Source: Maricaulis sp.
GTDB lineage: Bacteria; Pseudomonadota; Alphaproteobacteria; Caulobacterales; Maricaulaceae
Length of the DNA stretch: 64,000 nucleotides
Direction: 5' to 3'
NCBI GenBank assembly: GCA_002692855.1
Contig: NZMJ01000021.1
Coordinates: 136,373 to 200,372, forward strand
Part shown: piece after piece, positions 10,101 through 17,921 of the stretch
Position numbering within the stretch: position 1 is the stretch's first letter
How the letters are laid out: every line of letters starts with the position of its first letter
Position numbers and translations under genes: made by a program
The notes under the pieces: model-generated
Databases searched by the model: none
What the model saw: only the letters and a program-made list of their open reading frames with translations
Told to the model about the DNA's origin: nothing

Positions 10101-11379
10101 CGAACCGCGGGCGGGTTTTCCCGTGACGCTGAACTATCAACGGACGGACACGAACAACACGGCTTACGGGCCGATCAATCAGGTGTTCGCCCTCGGCCCG
10201 GGAACGACGGTGAGTTTTGTCCTGGGCATGACAGCGACGCGACCATTCGACGGACGATTACTCTATCCGCGCATCTACTGTGCCAATGGCGAGGTCGCAC
10301 CGTCTCCGGGCGTGAACTCGATCTTCCTGTCAGCTTCGACCACCCCGACGCCGGACATCCTGTCGATCTCGGCCACGCCTTCGGGCGATGGGGTGATCCG
10401 GGTACAGACCCCCGGCGGACGGCGCTTCATGAGTGCGGCAGCCGTGAATATCGGGGCCGGAGACAGCGCCCCCGATGGTGTGGACGGCGCCTCGGCCAAT
10501 GAAGCGACCATCACGGTGACAGCCGACACGGGCGCCAGTGTTCTGCCGCTGGAGGTCACCGTCTGCGAAACCGGAACGGACGGGCGATGCCTGGAGCCTG
10601 CGGACGGTGAAGTCACCTCGCAGATCGGCGACAGCGCCAAGACCTTCGCGGTGTTTGTTCAGGCTTCTCCCGACGCGGGAATTGCATTCGACCCGGGTAA
10701 TAGCCGGGTCTATTTGCGTTTCCGCGACTCAGCCGGTGTCGTGCGCAGCGTGACGAGCGCTGCGGTTGTTGCGCCGGCTCCCGCGAACGACTTCTCTGGC
10801 GCGGAAGGGTTCTGGAGTCTTGCCACGCTTGAGGAAAATGATGATGGCGTGCTGACGCATGCAAATGCCTATCTTCTCGCGCACGGCGACGGACGGGCCT
10901 TCCTGATCGAAGGTGAGACGGTCCGGGCGCTGCGCTGGCGATCAGCCGGACAGGGAAGCGTGGAATTCAGCGACACGTCCGGCGCGCAGCGTTTCTCAGG
11001 GCATGTTGTTGCCGGTCAGACGCTTCGGCTCCGCGCCGTCGATGGCGGCCGGATCGACGGCGTGCATTCGGGTTCCCGCCGTCCCGTCGCTGAGTTGAAC
11101 GCAGGGCAATACGTGTTCCAGAGCCGTGACGGGGAACGGCGTGGTCAGCTCACCGTCTTGCCCGGAGGCGAGGTGCGGATCGTTGCAGCAGAATGCGCCG
11201 TTGCAGCCGCGCGCGACGGGGCGCTGATGGCGGCATTGGTCAGCGGTTGCGGCGCGCGAGAACGCGGAGAGCTCATCATCTTCGACCATGTCGACTTTGA
11301 CACCGGCGTGGACGTTCGTTCGCTGGCGGTGATGACCGAAGCGGGCGGAATGGCCGGGCGGATCGGCGCGGTGCAGTAA
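7129..11379 (+). CDS. Large secreted FG-GAP/VCBS propeller protein with Ig-like domains
   Basis: 1416 residues. The start chosen is the ATG at 7129, which follows a strong GGGGAG and begins a clean signal peptide (MPRLSVFAGLFGAASLLAFA, cleavage near SHA); an ATG at 7045 in frame has no such context. Roughly residues 180-610 hold seven FG-GAP calcium loops (DFDGDGFDD, DINGDGRTD, DFNDDGIDD, DIDGDGIND, DFNGGGRSD, QLNGDGFTD, DLDNNGRDD), as in integrin-alpha propellers. Cadherin/Ig-like modules follow (AIDGNASVVN; TDEFVVARDGSINGS), and the C-terminal 200 residues look like a separate beta-rich domain. Such proteins act in adhesion or polymer binding at the surface. No export tag (T9SS or repeat-in-toxin) is seen, so the route beyond the periplasm is unknown. 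Confidence 0.85.
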   Translation: MPRLSVFAGLFGAASLLAFAGFSHASVPPTLGDDEISIVQGDDATFDLFADNGGGADTAPAGSRLTPLYITLPSLSSTDRFQVGNQFAFRFPFVGTALGTVPAGGMTGLVFPDGRLELSSVPDRGALPDGQSAIFSGEYTVGSFTTLSHFSQDDGSVFDVTGSGGTHRRTWDARPVGDFDGDGFDDWGVIIERGSSSTLYVMRGGQNPAFDDTVDFSNLPAGRAIAVASSLWIRFGAIGDINGDGRTDLFVVSPDSGAVQRHIAFGASEAGAIEVLQVSDEDDAYLETTAAGRGDFNDDGIDDAVFSVFRRANNATNQNVVIVFGRTSGFPATLDLTAISSGDGTTIALGAIYINRVQPAWLNDIDGDGINDLLISTHEAAVQSDRALVIAAGSDGTIPDEIGFSDLGQTTGYRINVPTGSEAYTARNAGDFNGGGRSDLLILRTRFSASNLEMVLGENLFASSRTVTLDSLPASQSMPISAGGGSWLVQDAWFGVGQLNGDGFTDLVLNANVQMSGISLPAVAVFYGRDLAPPTLAIRDIDGDNGRFFTAPVSGQGSPCGARFAGIAGDLDNNGRDDLFALETDSGDARDRICFNTGPEVFGAAFNDEIASATVEIEVIGRNDPPFAADFGGRAEPRDWIYWNLFNVSSSRRTYDLDAGDAIFVSAIDGNASVVNRWQTTSWGGRYRLSAVGIFEFDPSQIGLHLAPGESRRLEIAYTVTDTGGLSATGTISVDAVNPSESRTIAATDEFVVARDGSINGSLYGDNGHGPDVFDDRGPYTLYRFCQVSTPVGRCFPIGGEQTSLGGATFRVESDGRFTYSPPPSPGDRVEQFTYSFRNSSNIGRSGHVFVAIDGFSDERVSLDVVIDGPEGTELRIDPPFAYCRDNCRYSYFPGTRIEIYHSGDEARDGQQISLPDWGGPCSEATSVVCQFTITEDTVLPVGFTTNRPLPSNVFAAILPAARSMVFGASPVTVFASVANSQQNPLVDCRIEPRAGFPVTLNYQRTDTNNTAYGPINQVFALGPGTTVSFVLGMTATRPFDGRLLYPRIYCANGEVAPSPGVNSIFLSASTTPTPDILSISATPSGDGVIRVQTPGGRRFMSAAAVNIGAGDSAPDGVDGASANEATITVTADTGASVLPLEVTVCETGTDGRCLEPADGEVTSQIGDSAKTFAVFVQASPDAGIAFDPGNSRVYLRFRDSAGVVRSVTSAAVVAPAPANDFSGAEGFWSLATLEENDDGVLTHANAYLLAHGDGRAFLIEGETVRALRWRSAGQGSVEFSDTSGAQRFSGHVVAGQTLRLRAVDGGRIDGVHSGSRRPVAELNAGQYVFQSRDGERRGQLTVLPGGEVRIVAAECAVAAARDGALMAALVSGCGARERGELIIFDHVDFDTGVDVRSLAVMTEAGGMAGRIGAVQ

Positions 11380-11389
11380 CCGCCCCGTA

Positions 11390-11908
11390 TCAACCTGTCG
11401 GAGTTTGTGCCGTCACGAGCGCGCAAAGATCGCTCATCCGCCAGCCTTCCGCCGTGTTGACGAAGGTGCAGCGCAGATAGTCCTGACGGTGCGTGCCATA
11501 CGGTTGAAAACCCGTTTCAGGCAGCACCGGTGCTGACGGCCGAACCGCGTCATAACGCTCGCGCGAATAGACTGCGATGGTGCGCTGTGTCTCCGGCGCG
11601 ATCGAGGGCAGGTCCAGCACGCACAGAGGCGGCTGGGACAGCACACCCAGCATCGTGCCGCCGGTATAGCCTTGCGACCCCCACATATGGCCGTTGGCAT
11701 AGGGATCTTCGGTGAGAAGGGCGGTGCGCGCGGTGCCCTGCGCGGTGTTGCGGATCAGCGTCTGGCGATCGCGCGAGACGATGGCGCGGAAGATCTCCAT
11801 TTCCTGTGCGTTCGGGGCACGGCATTGCGGCTCGGTCGGACCGGTTTCGGTCGTGGCGCAACCCGCCAGGAAAATCAGGGTCGTGGCGGCAAGGGCGGGC
11901 ATACGCAT
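11390..11908 (-). CDS. Small lipoprotein of unknown function
   Basis: 172 residues starting MRMPALAATTLIFLAGCATT, a classic lipoprotein signal with Cys17 after LAG. The mature part has three further cysteines (EPQCRAP, PLCVLD, YLRCTF plus DLCAL near the end), which suggests periplasmic disulfides. I do not recognise the family. It sits 64 bases after acs on the same strand with its own Shine-Dalgarno (GGAAGG), so it may be co-transcribed. It converges on the FG-GAP gene. Confidence 0.7.
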   Translation of the reverse strand: MRMPALAATTLIFLAGCATTETGPTEPQCRAPNAQEMEIFRAIVSRDRQTLIRNTAQGTARTALLTEDPYANGHMWGSQGYTGGTMLGVLSQPPLCVLDLPSIAPETQRTIAVYSRERYDAVRPSAPVLPETGFQPYGTHRQDYLRCTFVNTAEGWRMSDLCALVTAQTPTG

Positions 11909-11943
11909 GGGAACAGGTCCTTCCTACAAGTGCCGGGCAGTAT

Positions 11944-11959
11944 CGCGCGCTGGCGCGCG
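11944..11959 (-). terminator. Hairpin between acs and the lipoprotein gene
   Basis: A stem CGCGCGC (11944-11950) with GCGCGCG (11953-11959) lies just past the acs stop. No T-run follows on the minus strand, so it may be a weak or factor-dependent terminator, or only transcript-end structure. Confidence 0.3.
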
Positions 11960-11972
11960 GCTGCAAGAGCGA

Positions 11973-13922
11973 TCATCCGGATTTGCGATTGGCCACGAGG
12001 TCATCGACCACACCAGGCTCGGCCAGGGTCGAGGTATCTCCCAGATTGCCGAGTTCGCCTTCGGCAATCTTGCGCAGGATACGGCGCATGATCTTGCCTG
12101 AACGGGTCTTCGGCAGGGCCGGGGCGAACTGGATCGCGTCAGGGGAGGCAATCGGGCCGATCTCGCTGCGCACCTGCTGGCGCAGGGCCTGTTCGAGATC
12201 GGCGTCGGGCTCAACGCCCTGGTTGAGTGTGACGTAGCAATAGATGCCCTGACCCTTGATGTCGTGCGGGAAACCGACGACAGCGGCTTCGGCGACATCG
12301 GGATGTGCGACCAGCGCGCTTTCGACTTCCGCGGTCCCGAGGCGATGCCCCGAAACATTGATGACGTCATCGACGCGGCCGGTGATCCACCAATAGCCAT
12401 CCTCGTCCCGGCGGGCGCCATCGCCCGTGAAGTAGAGACCCGGATAATTCGAGAAATAGGTCTCGTAGAAGCGCTTGTGATCGCCGTAGACGGTTCGCAT
12501 CTGACCCGGCCATGACGACTTCAGGACCAGATTGCCGCTCGCGGCTCCCTTGATGAAGCGACCGTCGGCGTCAACCAGGTCCGGCTCGATGCCGAACATC
12601 GGCATTGCGGCCGAGCCCGGCTTGAGATCGGTTGCGCCGGGCAGGGGCGTAATCAGCGCGCCGCCGGTTTCGGTCTGCCACCATGTGTCGACCACCGGGC
12701 AGCGCCGGTCGCCGACCACCTCCCAATACCAATTCCAGGCAGCGGGATTGATCGGTTCGCCGACCGTGCCCAACAGGCGCAGTGACTTTCGCGAATGCTT
12801 TTTGACATGCGCGTCGCCGAGGCGTTCGAGCGCCCGGATGGCCGTCGGGGCGGTGTAGAATATCTCGACCTTGTGCTTGTCGATGACCTGCCAGAAGCGG
12901 TCAGGGCCGGGATAGGTCGGGATGCCCTCGAACATCAGCGTCGTCGCGCCATTCGCAAGCGGACCATAGACGATGTAGGTGTGGCCCGTGACCCAGCCGA
13001 CATCAGCCGTGCACCAGTAAATTTCGCCCGGGCGATAGTCGAAGACGTATTCATGCGTCATCGAGGCCCAGACCATGTATCCACCGGTCGTGTGCAATAC
13101 GCCCTTGGGCTTTCCGGTCGATCCCGATGTGTAAAGAATGAAGAGCGGGTCTTCCGCGCGCATCGGTTCAGGCGGGCAGTGAAGGGGAAGTCCCTTCGAA
13201 ATCTCGTCATACCAGTGATCGCGTCCGTCGGTCATCGCGACGTCCGCATCGGTGCGGCGAACCACCAGAACGCCGGCGACGCCGCGTACCTTTTCCAGCG
13301 CCGCATCGACATTCGCCTTCAAGGGAATCGTCTTGCCACCGCGCACGCCTTCATTGGCCGTGATAACCCAGCCTGACTGGCAGTCTTCGATGCGACCGGC
13401 GATGGAGTCGGGCGAAAATCCGCCGAAGACCACCGAATGGACGGCCCCGATCCGCGCGCAGGCCAACATGGCGTAGGCGGCCTCGACGATCATCGGCATG
13501 TAGATGGTGACGCGGTCGCCCTTCATTACGCCCATCTTGATCAGGACATTCGAAAAGCGACGAACGTCGTCGTAGAGTTCGCCATAGGTGACGCGCTTGT
13601 CGTCCTCGGGGCTATCGCCCTCCCAGATCAGAGCAACGTCGTTCTCTTTCTCTGGCAAGTGCCGGTCGACGCAGTTGTAGCAGGCGTTCAGCACACCATC
13701 GTTGAACCAGCGAATGTGCAGGTCGTCCCTCGACCAGGACACGTCACTGATTTCGGTCGGACGCTTGATCCAGTCGATCCGGTCGAGTTCCTCGTTCCAG
13801 AAAGCCTCAGGATCATCGACGGACTGACGGTATTTGCGGTCATAGGTCTGCGCATCAATCCGGGCGCGCTTCGACCAGGCCGAGGATACGGGAATGCGTT
13901 CGGGGGAGGTGTCTTGGGTCAC
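11973..13922 (-). CDS. acs: Acetyl-CoA synthetase (AMP-forming)
   Basis: 649 residues, the standard Acs length. It makes acetyl-CoA from acetate, ATP and CoA through an acetyl-adenylate. Visible are the adenylation motif [14 protein letters not shown], the acetate-pocket tryptophan region [10 protein letters not shown], the hinge/ATP motif [20 protein letters not shown] and, near the C-terminus, [11 protein letters not shown], whose lysine is the one acetylated by Pat-type enzymes in other bacteria. It therefore may be regulated by lysine acetylation. It follows the persulfide dioxygenase-like gene by 60 bases on the same strand. Confidence 0.97.
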   Translation of the reverse strand: MTQDTSPERIPVSSAWSKRARIDAQTYDRKYRQSVDDPEAFWNEELDRIDWIKRPTEISDVSWSRDDLHIRWFNDGVLNACYNCVDRHLPEKENDVALIWEGDSPEDDKRVTYGELYDDVRRFSNVLIKMGVMKGDRVTIYMPMIVEAAYAMLACARIGAVHSVVFGGFSPDSIAGRIEDCQSGWVITANEGVRGGKTIPLKANVDAALEKVRGVAGVLVVRRTDADVAMTDGRDHWYDEISKGLPLHCPPEPMRAEDPLFILYTSGSTGKPKGVLHTTGGYMVWASMTHEYVFDYRPGEIYWCTADVGWVTGHTYIVYGPLANGATTLMFEGIPTYPGPDRFWQVIDKHKVEIFYTAPTAIRALERLGDAHVKKHSRKSLRLLGTVGEPINPAAWNWYWEVVGDRRCPVVDTWWQTETGGALITPLPGATDLKPGSAAMPMFGIEPDLVDADGRFIKGAASGNLVLKSSWPGQMRTVYGDHKRFYETYFSNYPGLYFTGDGARRDEDGYWWITGRVDDVINVSGHRLGTAEVESALVAHPDVAEAAVVGFPHDIKGQGIYCYVTLNQGVEPDADLEQALRQQVRSEIGPIASPDAIQFAPALPKTRSGKIMRRILRKIAEGELGNLGDTSTLAEPGVVDDLVANRKSG

Positions 13923-13982
13923 GAAGGCCAGTCCTTTTCAGGTCGAGCCGAGGCTAGCCCTCGCCGCCGGGCGCGGCAAACC

Positions 13983-14849
13983 TCAGATCGTATCAAGAGG
14001 AATCTTCAGGAAGCGCCGGCCTTCCCCGTCGGCAGGCGGCAGATGCCCGGCGCGGATATTGACCTGAACCGAGGGCAGCAACAGGCGCGGCGCATTCAGT
14101 GTGGCATCGCGCTCGGTGCGCATCGCCACGAAGTCGGATTCGCTGATCCCGTCGCGGATATGGATGTTTGACCGGCGTTGTTCGCCGACCGTGGTCTGCC
14201 AGACGAAGCCGTCGCGATCAGGTGACTCGTAGTCGTGGCACAGGAACATCCGGGTTTCGCCGGGCAGATCGTAGAGTTTCCGGATCGACTGGTAGAGCGT
14301 TGCCGCGTCTCCGCCGGGAAAGTCGCATCGGGCCGATCCGAAATCCGGCATGAAGAGCGTGTCGCCCACGAACAGTGCGTCGCCGATCAGATAGCTCATG
14401 CATGCGGGCGTATGACCCGGCGTCCAGATGGCGCGCGCCTCCATGTTCCCGATCCGGAAACGCTCATCGTCATCAAACAACCGGTCGAACTGGGAGCCGT
14501 CACAGGGAAAGTCAGGTTCGAACCCGAATAACGGGGCGAAAATCCGCTGCACCTGGGGGACGTGTTCGCCAATCGACAGCGTGCCACCCAGTTCGGCCTT
14601 GATGAGCTGCGCACCCGAGAGGTGATCGGCGTGGATGTGGGTCTCGAGTATCCAGTCCAAAGTCAGGTCGAGCGCACGTATTCGCTCAATCACCCGGTCG
14701 GTCGCGTCGCGGCCGGTACGGCCCGAATGAGGGCAATAGTCCATGACCGGGTCAACCAGCGCGGCGCGGCGGGTTTCGCGGTCCCAGACGAGATGCGAGA
14801 CCGTGTATGTGTCGTTGTGGAAAAAGCTTTCCACTTCGGGCGCATGCAT
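13983..14849 (-). CDS. MBL-fold persulfide dioxygenase-like hydrolase (ETHE1/Blh type)
   Basis: 288 residues from the ATG at 14849; longer frames upstream run into the divergent promoter. It has the metallo-beta-lactamase signature THIHADHLSG (about residue 70) and later metal ligands in TPGHTPACMSYL, GDTLF and FLCHDYESP. The length and LVDPVMDY near the start match ETHE1-type glutathione persulfide dioxygenases, which oxidise GSSH to sulfite with iron. A rhodanese gene starts 95 bases away in the opposite direction, a pairing seen in sulfide detoxification. Alternative: a glyoxalase II-like hydrolase. Confidence 0.8.
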   Translation of the reverse strand: MHAPEVESFFHNDTYTVSHLVWDRETRRAALVDPVMDYCPHSGRTGRDATDRVIERIRALDLTLDWILETHIHADHLSGAQLIKAELGGTLSIGEHVPQVQRIFAPLFGFEPDFPCDGSQFDRLFDDDERFRIGNMEARAIWTPGHTPACMSYLIGDALFVGDTLFMPDFGSARCDFPGGDAATLYQSIRKLYDLPGETRMFLCHDYESPDRDGFVWQTTVGEQRRSNIHIRDGISESDFVAMRTERDATLNAPRLLLPSVQVNIRAGHLPPADGEGRRFLKIPLDTI

Positions 14850-14944
14850 TTGAGTTCCGACTCCCGTCTGACCGATTGCGAGAGTTGCACACACGGCCAA
14901 CCGTGCGAAAGATGGGGAATGCAGACTCGCTTGAGGGGATATAC

Positions 14945-15301
14945 ATGAACGGGCTCGAAGATCTGACTCCGCAGCAAGTGGCCGAGGGGCTGAAGGCCGG
15001 GACGATGATCCTGATCGACGTGCGTGAGCCACGTGAATACGCGGTCGAACGCATCCACGGCACTCTCAATCACCCGCTATCCACTCTCGAACCGGCCGTC
15101 ATGCCGGTCGACGGTTCTCGCCGGGTGGTGCTCAGCTGTGCCGGCGGGCGACGGTCGGCCGTTGCGGCGATCCATTGCCAGGATGCCGGGGTGAATGTCG
15201 ATGCGCACCTGGCCGGCGGGCTGGGGGCGTGGAAGGCGGCGGGCCTGCCGTTCACGGCGATTGATCCCGATACCGGCGAGATCATTTCCGACGGTAAGTA
15301 G
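14945..15301 (+). CDS. Rhodanese-like sulfurtransferase
   Basis: 118 residues, a single rhodanese domain: LIDVREPREYAVERIHG, then the active loop LSCAGGRRSA with the catalytic cysteine near residue 61, then HLAGGLGAWKAAGLP. It transfers sulfane sulfur. The divergent neighbour is a persulfide dioxygenase-like enzyme, so the pair probably handles sulfide or glutathione persulfide. The ATG at 14945 follows GAGGGG at a good distance. Confidence 0.9.
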   Translation: MNGLEDLTPQQVAEGLKAGTMILIDVREPREYAVERIHGTLNHPLSTLEPAVMPVDGSRRVVLSCAGGRRSAVAAIHCQDAGVNVDAHLAGGLGAWKAAGLPFTAIDPDTGEIISDGK

Positions 15302-15352
15302 TGTTAAATCAATTGGTTGAGTGTGTTCTGCACATGAACTGAGTCAAGCTGC

Positions 15353-15380
15353 TTGTTTTAGCGTATTAAAACGATATATC
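15353..15380 (+). promoter_or_regulatory. Probable promoter and operator of the his operon
   Basis: A perfect inverted repeat GTTTTA-N6-TAAAAC occupies 15355-15372. It overlaps a plausible promoter: TTGTTT (15353-15358), 16-base spacer, TATATC (15375-15380). This lies about 30 bases before the yerC start. Because the first gene encodes a TrpR-fold DNA-binding protein, the palindrome is a natural candidate for its own operator, controlling all eight genes. The palindrome is directly visible; the assignment is inference. Confidence 0.55.
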
Positions 15381-15406
15381 TCCGCTCCGAAACAGGGAGC
15401 GGACCG

Positions 15407-15730
15407 ATGTCGCCAGCCAAAACCAATGATCCCAGAACGCGCCGCATTGAAGATCGCGATGCGCTCAATGCCGCGTTTCTCCAGCTGAAATCGCGCGATG
15501 AAGTCGAGCGCTTCATCAAGGATCTGTGCACGCCAGGCGAGATCGAAGCGTTGGCCGAGCGCTGGCGCGTCGTGCGGCTGCTGGATGCGGGCGGAAAGAC
15601 CTACAGGCAGATCGCCGAAGAGACGGGGGCGTCCACCGCCACGGTCACACGCGTCGCGCGCTTCCTGATGCAGGAAAACAATGAGGGCTACCGCCTCGTG
15701 CTCGACCGCCTGAAAGGCGCAAAATCATGA
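15407..15730 (+). CDS. YerC/TrpR-family transcriptional regulator, likely controls his operon
   Basis: 107 residues, all helical, of the YerC/YecD (TrpR superfamily) type. The helix-turn-helix is clear: GGKTYRQIAEETGASTATVTRVARFL (two parts, about residues 64-90). The motif LCTPGEIEALAERWRVVRLL is the family hallmark. In several alphaproteobacteria a TrpR-family protein upstream of hisG is predicted to regulate histidine biosynthesis (called HisR in comparative genomics). Its stop overlaps the hisG start (ATGA), so it is translationally linked to the operon. No ligand site is apparent. Confidence 0.85.
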   Translation: MSPAKTNDPRTRRIEDRDALNAAFLQLKSRDEVERFIKDLCTPGEIEALAERWRVVRLLDAGGKTYRQIAEETGASTATVTRVARFLMQENNEGYRLVLDRLKGAKS

Positions 15731-16614
15731 GCGACACCCGGCTCAAACTGGCTGTCCAGAAATCGGGGCGTCTTGCAGATGGCGGCATCAGGCTGCTGGA
15801 ACGGGCCGGCTTGCGGTTTGCCTATGGGCGGGATGCGTTGCACCGCCGGGCCGAAAACATGCCGGTCGATTTGATGCTGGTGCGTGATGATGACATCCCC
15901 AGCTTCGTCGCGGGCGGGGCCTGTGACTACGGAATCGTCGGGGAGAATGTCCTGTCCGAGATGCAGGCACGTTCGCCGCGATACGGGGAAATCGAGACCG
16001 TTCTGAAGCTCGGATATGCGCGATGCACGCTGAAACTCGCGGCGCCAAAGAATGGCGAGATCCGCGATGCCCGCGATCTTGAAGGACGATCTGTTGCAAC
16101 GTCCTACCCCGGCCTAACGCGGGACTGGCTCGCGGACCGCGGGATTTCGGCGGAGGTCGTCGAGATGCGCGGCTCCGTGGAGGTCGCGCCGCGCATGAAG
16201 ATCGCCGATGCGATCTGCGATCTCGTCTCTTCAGGTGCGACGCTGGAAGCCAATGGGCTCGAGGCGTTCGAGACCGTGCTCGAAAGCGAAGCCGTCCTGA
16301 TCCGCCGCAGGGACGGCCGTAATGGCGCGGTCGAAGCGACCGCGAAACTCCTGATCCAGCGCGCCGAAGGCGTGATTGCCTCGGCGCAAACGAAATACAT
16401 CCTGCTGAATGCGCCTACCGACCGGTTGGCCGATATCAAGTCGCTCCTGCCGGGTTCGGACGCGCCGACCATTGCCCAAATCGCAGGACGTGAGGATGTG
16501 GTTGCCGTCCACGCCGTATGCCGTGAACAGGTTTTCTGGGAAACGCTGGAAAGCCTCAAATCGGCCGGTGCGCGATCGATCCTGGTCCTTCCCATCGAAA
16601 AGATGATGGCATGA
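15727..16614 (+). CDS. hisG: ATP phosphoribosyltransferase, long form
   Basis: 295 residues. First step of histidine synthesis: ATP plus PRPP gives phosphoribosyl-ATP. The length and the C-terminal stretch (about 220-295, SLLPGSDAPTIAQI) show the long hexameric form with its own ACT-like domain for feedback inhibition by histidine, so no HisZ is needed. LAVQKSGRLADGG at the N-terminus and the conserved DLVSSGATLEANGL phosphate-binding loop are present. Start and stop overlap both neighbours by 4 bases. Confidence 0.97.
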   Translation: MSDTRLKLAVQKSGRLADGGIRLLERAGLRFAYGRDALHRRAENMPVDLMLVRDDDIPSFVAGGACDYGIVGENVLSEMQARSPRYGEIETVLKLGYARCTLKLAAPKNGEIRDARDLEGRSVATSYPGLTRDWLADRGISAEVVEMRGSVEVAPRMKIADAICDLVSSGATLEANGLEAFETVLESEAVLIRRRDGRNGAVEATAKLLIQRAEGVIASAQTKYILLNAPTDRLADIKSLLPGSDAPTIAQIAGREDVVAVHAVCREQVFWETLESLKSAGARSILVLPIEKMMA

Positions 16615-17921
16615 CCTGGCTGCGACCTGTTCTCTGGGAGAAGCTTTCGCCCGGCGACCGTGGCGCGCTCTGCGCACCCGCCGCCTCGTTCGCCGAAGCA
16701 GATGCCGCGGCCATCGAAATCGTGGAGGGTGTCCGCCGGGGCGGCGAGGCGGCGCTGAAATCCTATGCGCGCCAGTTTGACGGCTATCGCGGGGACCAGT
16801 TCCGCGTGCCGCGCGCAGCCCTTCAGCGCGCCTGCAAATCGCTTGATCCGCAGGACCGGCAGGCCATCGACCAGGCCATTGATGCCGTGCGCCGCTTCCA
16901 CCTCGAGCAAGGATATCGCGACTACGCGGTCGAGACCTGGCCGGGCGTTACCGCGCAGCGCAAGACCGTGCCGGTCCACACCGCCGGTCTTTACGTGCCC
17001 GCCGGAAGCGCGCCACTGGTTTCAACGCTGATCATGCTCGCCGTGCCGGCGCAGATTGCAGGCGTTGAAAACATTGCCGTGGTGGTGCCGCCGCAACCGG
17101 ACGGGACGGTCAACGCAGCCGTTCTCGCAGCAGCCGAGTTGCTCGGGCTTGAGCAAGTCTTCGCCGTGGGCGGGGCGCACGCGATTGCTGCGCTCGCATT
17201 CGGCACAGGAGAATTGCCGCGGGCCGACAAGATATTCGGGCCGGGCAATGCCTGGGTGGCGGCTGCAAAGACCCATGTGTCCCGCCTGCCGGGTGGGCCC
17301 GGTATCGATCTGCCTGCTGGACCCAGTGAAGTCATGGTCGTGGCCGACGCCGAAGCTGATCCCGAATTGGTTGCTTCAGACCTGCTGGCCCAGGCCGAAC
17401 ATGACCCCTTGGCCCGGGTCGTCCTTGCCCTGACTGATGCTGCGTTGGCCGCGCCAATCCGCAAGGCCGTCGACCGTCAAATGGCCGACCTGCCGCGACA
17501 GGCGATTGCCCGGAAGGCCATGGACGCAGCGGTCTGCCTTGTCGCCCCAGACGGGGAGAGCCTTGCCGAGCTGGTTGACGCCTTCGCGCCGGAACACCTG
17601 ATCGTACAGACGGTGGATGCCGAGGAATTCGCCCAACGCGTCCGGAATGCGGGGTCAATCTTCGTGGGGCCCTGGACCCCTGAATCGGCGGGGGATTATG
17701 CCGCCGGGCCCAATCACACGCTTCCCACGGGGCGGGCGGCGCGTTGGTGCGGCGGTGTAACGGTCGAGTCGTTCCAGAAGACCATCACGGTGCTGACCTC
17801 CAGTGCGCAGGGCGCCCTCCACATCGCCCCTTGCGTCGAGCGGCTTGCCGCGCTGGAGGGTCTGGAAGGGCACGCGATGGCGATGCGCCTTCGCCGTGAA
17901 AAGGCGGAGGCGGCGCGATGA
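16611..17921 (+). CDS. hisD: Histidinol dehydrogenase
   Basis: 436 residues, usual length. It carries out the last two oxidations, L-histidinol to L-histidine, with zinc and NAD. Recognisable blocks are VPVHTAGLYVPAGSAPL, the central VGGAHAIAALAFG, KIFGPGNAWVAAAK and DLPAGPSEVMV, then AQAEHDP with zinc-binding residues and APEHLIV near the C-terminus. The ATG overlaps the hisG stop, and its own stop overlaps the start of hisB. Confidence 0.97.
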   Translation: MTWLRPVLWEKLSPGDRGALCAPAASFAEADAAAIEIVEGVRRGGEAALKSYARQFDGYRGDQFRVPRAALQRACKSLDPQDRQAIDQAIDAVRRFHLEQGYRDYAVETWPGVTAQRKTVPVHTAGLYVPAGSAPLVSTLIMLAVPAQIAGVENIAVVVPPQPDGTVNAAVLAAAELLGLEQVFAVGGAHAIAALAFGTGELPRADKIFGPGNAWVAAAKTHVSRLPGGPGIDLPAGPSEVMVVADAEADPELVASDLLAQAEHDPLARVVLALTDAALAAPIRKAVDRQMADLPRQAIARKAMDAAVCLVAPDGESLAELVDAFAPEHLIVQTVDAEEFAQRVRNAGSIFVGPWTPESAGDYAAGPNHTLPTGRAARWCGGVTVESFQKTITVLTSSAQGALHIAPCVERLAALEGLEGHAMAMRLRREKAEAAR

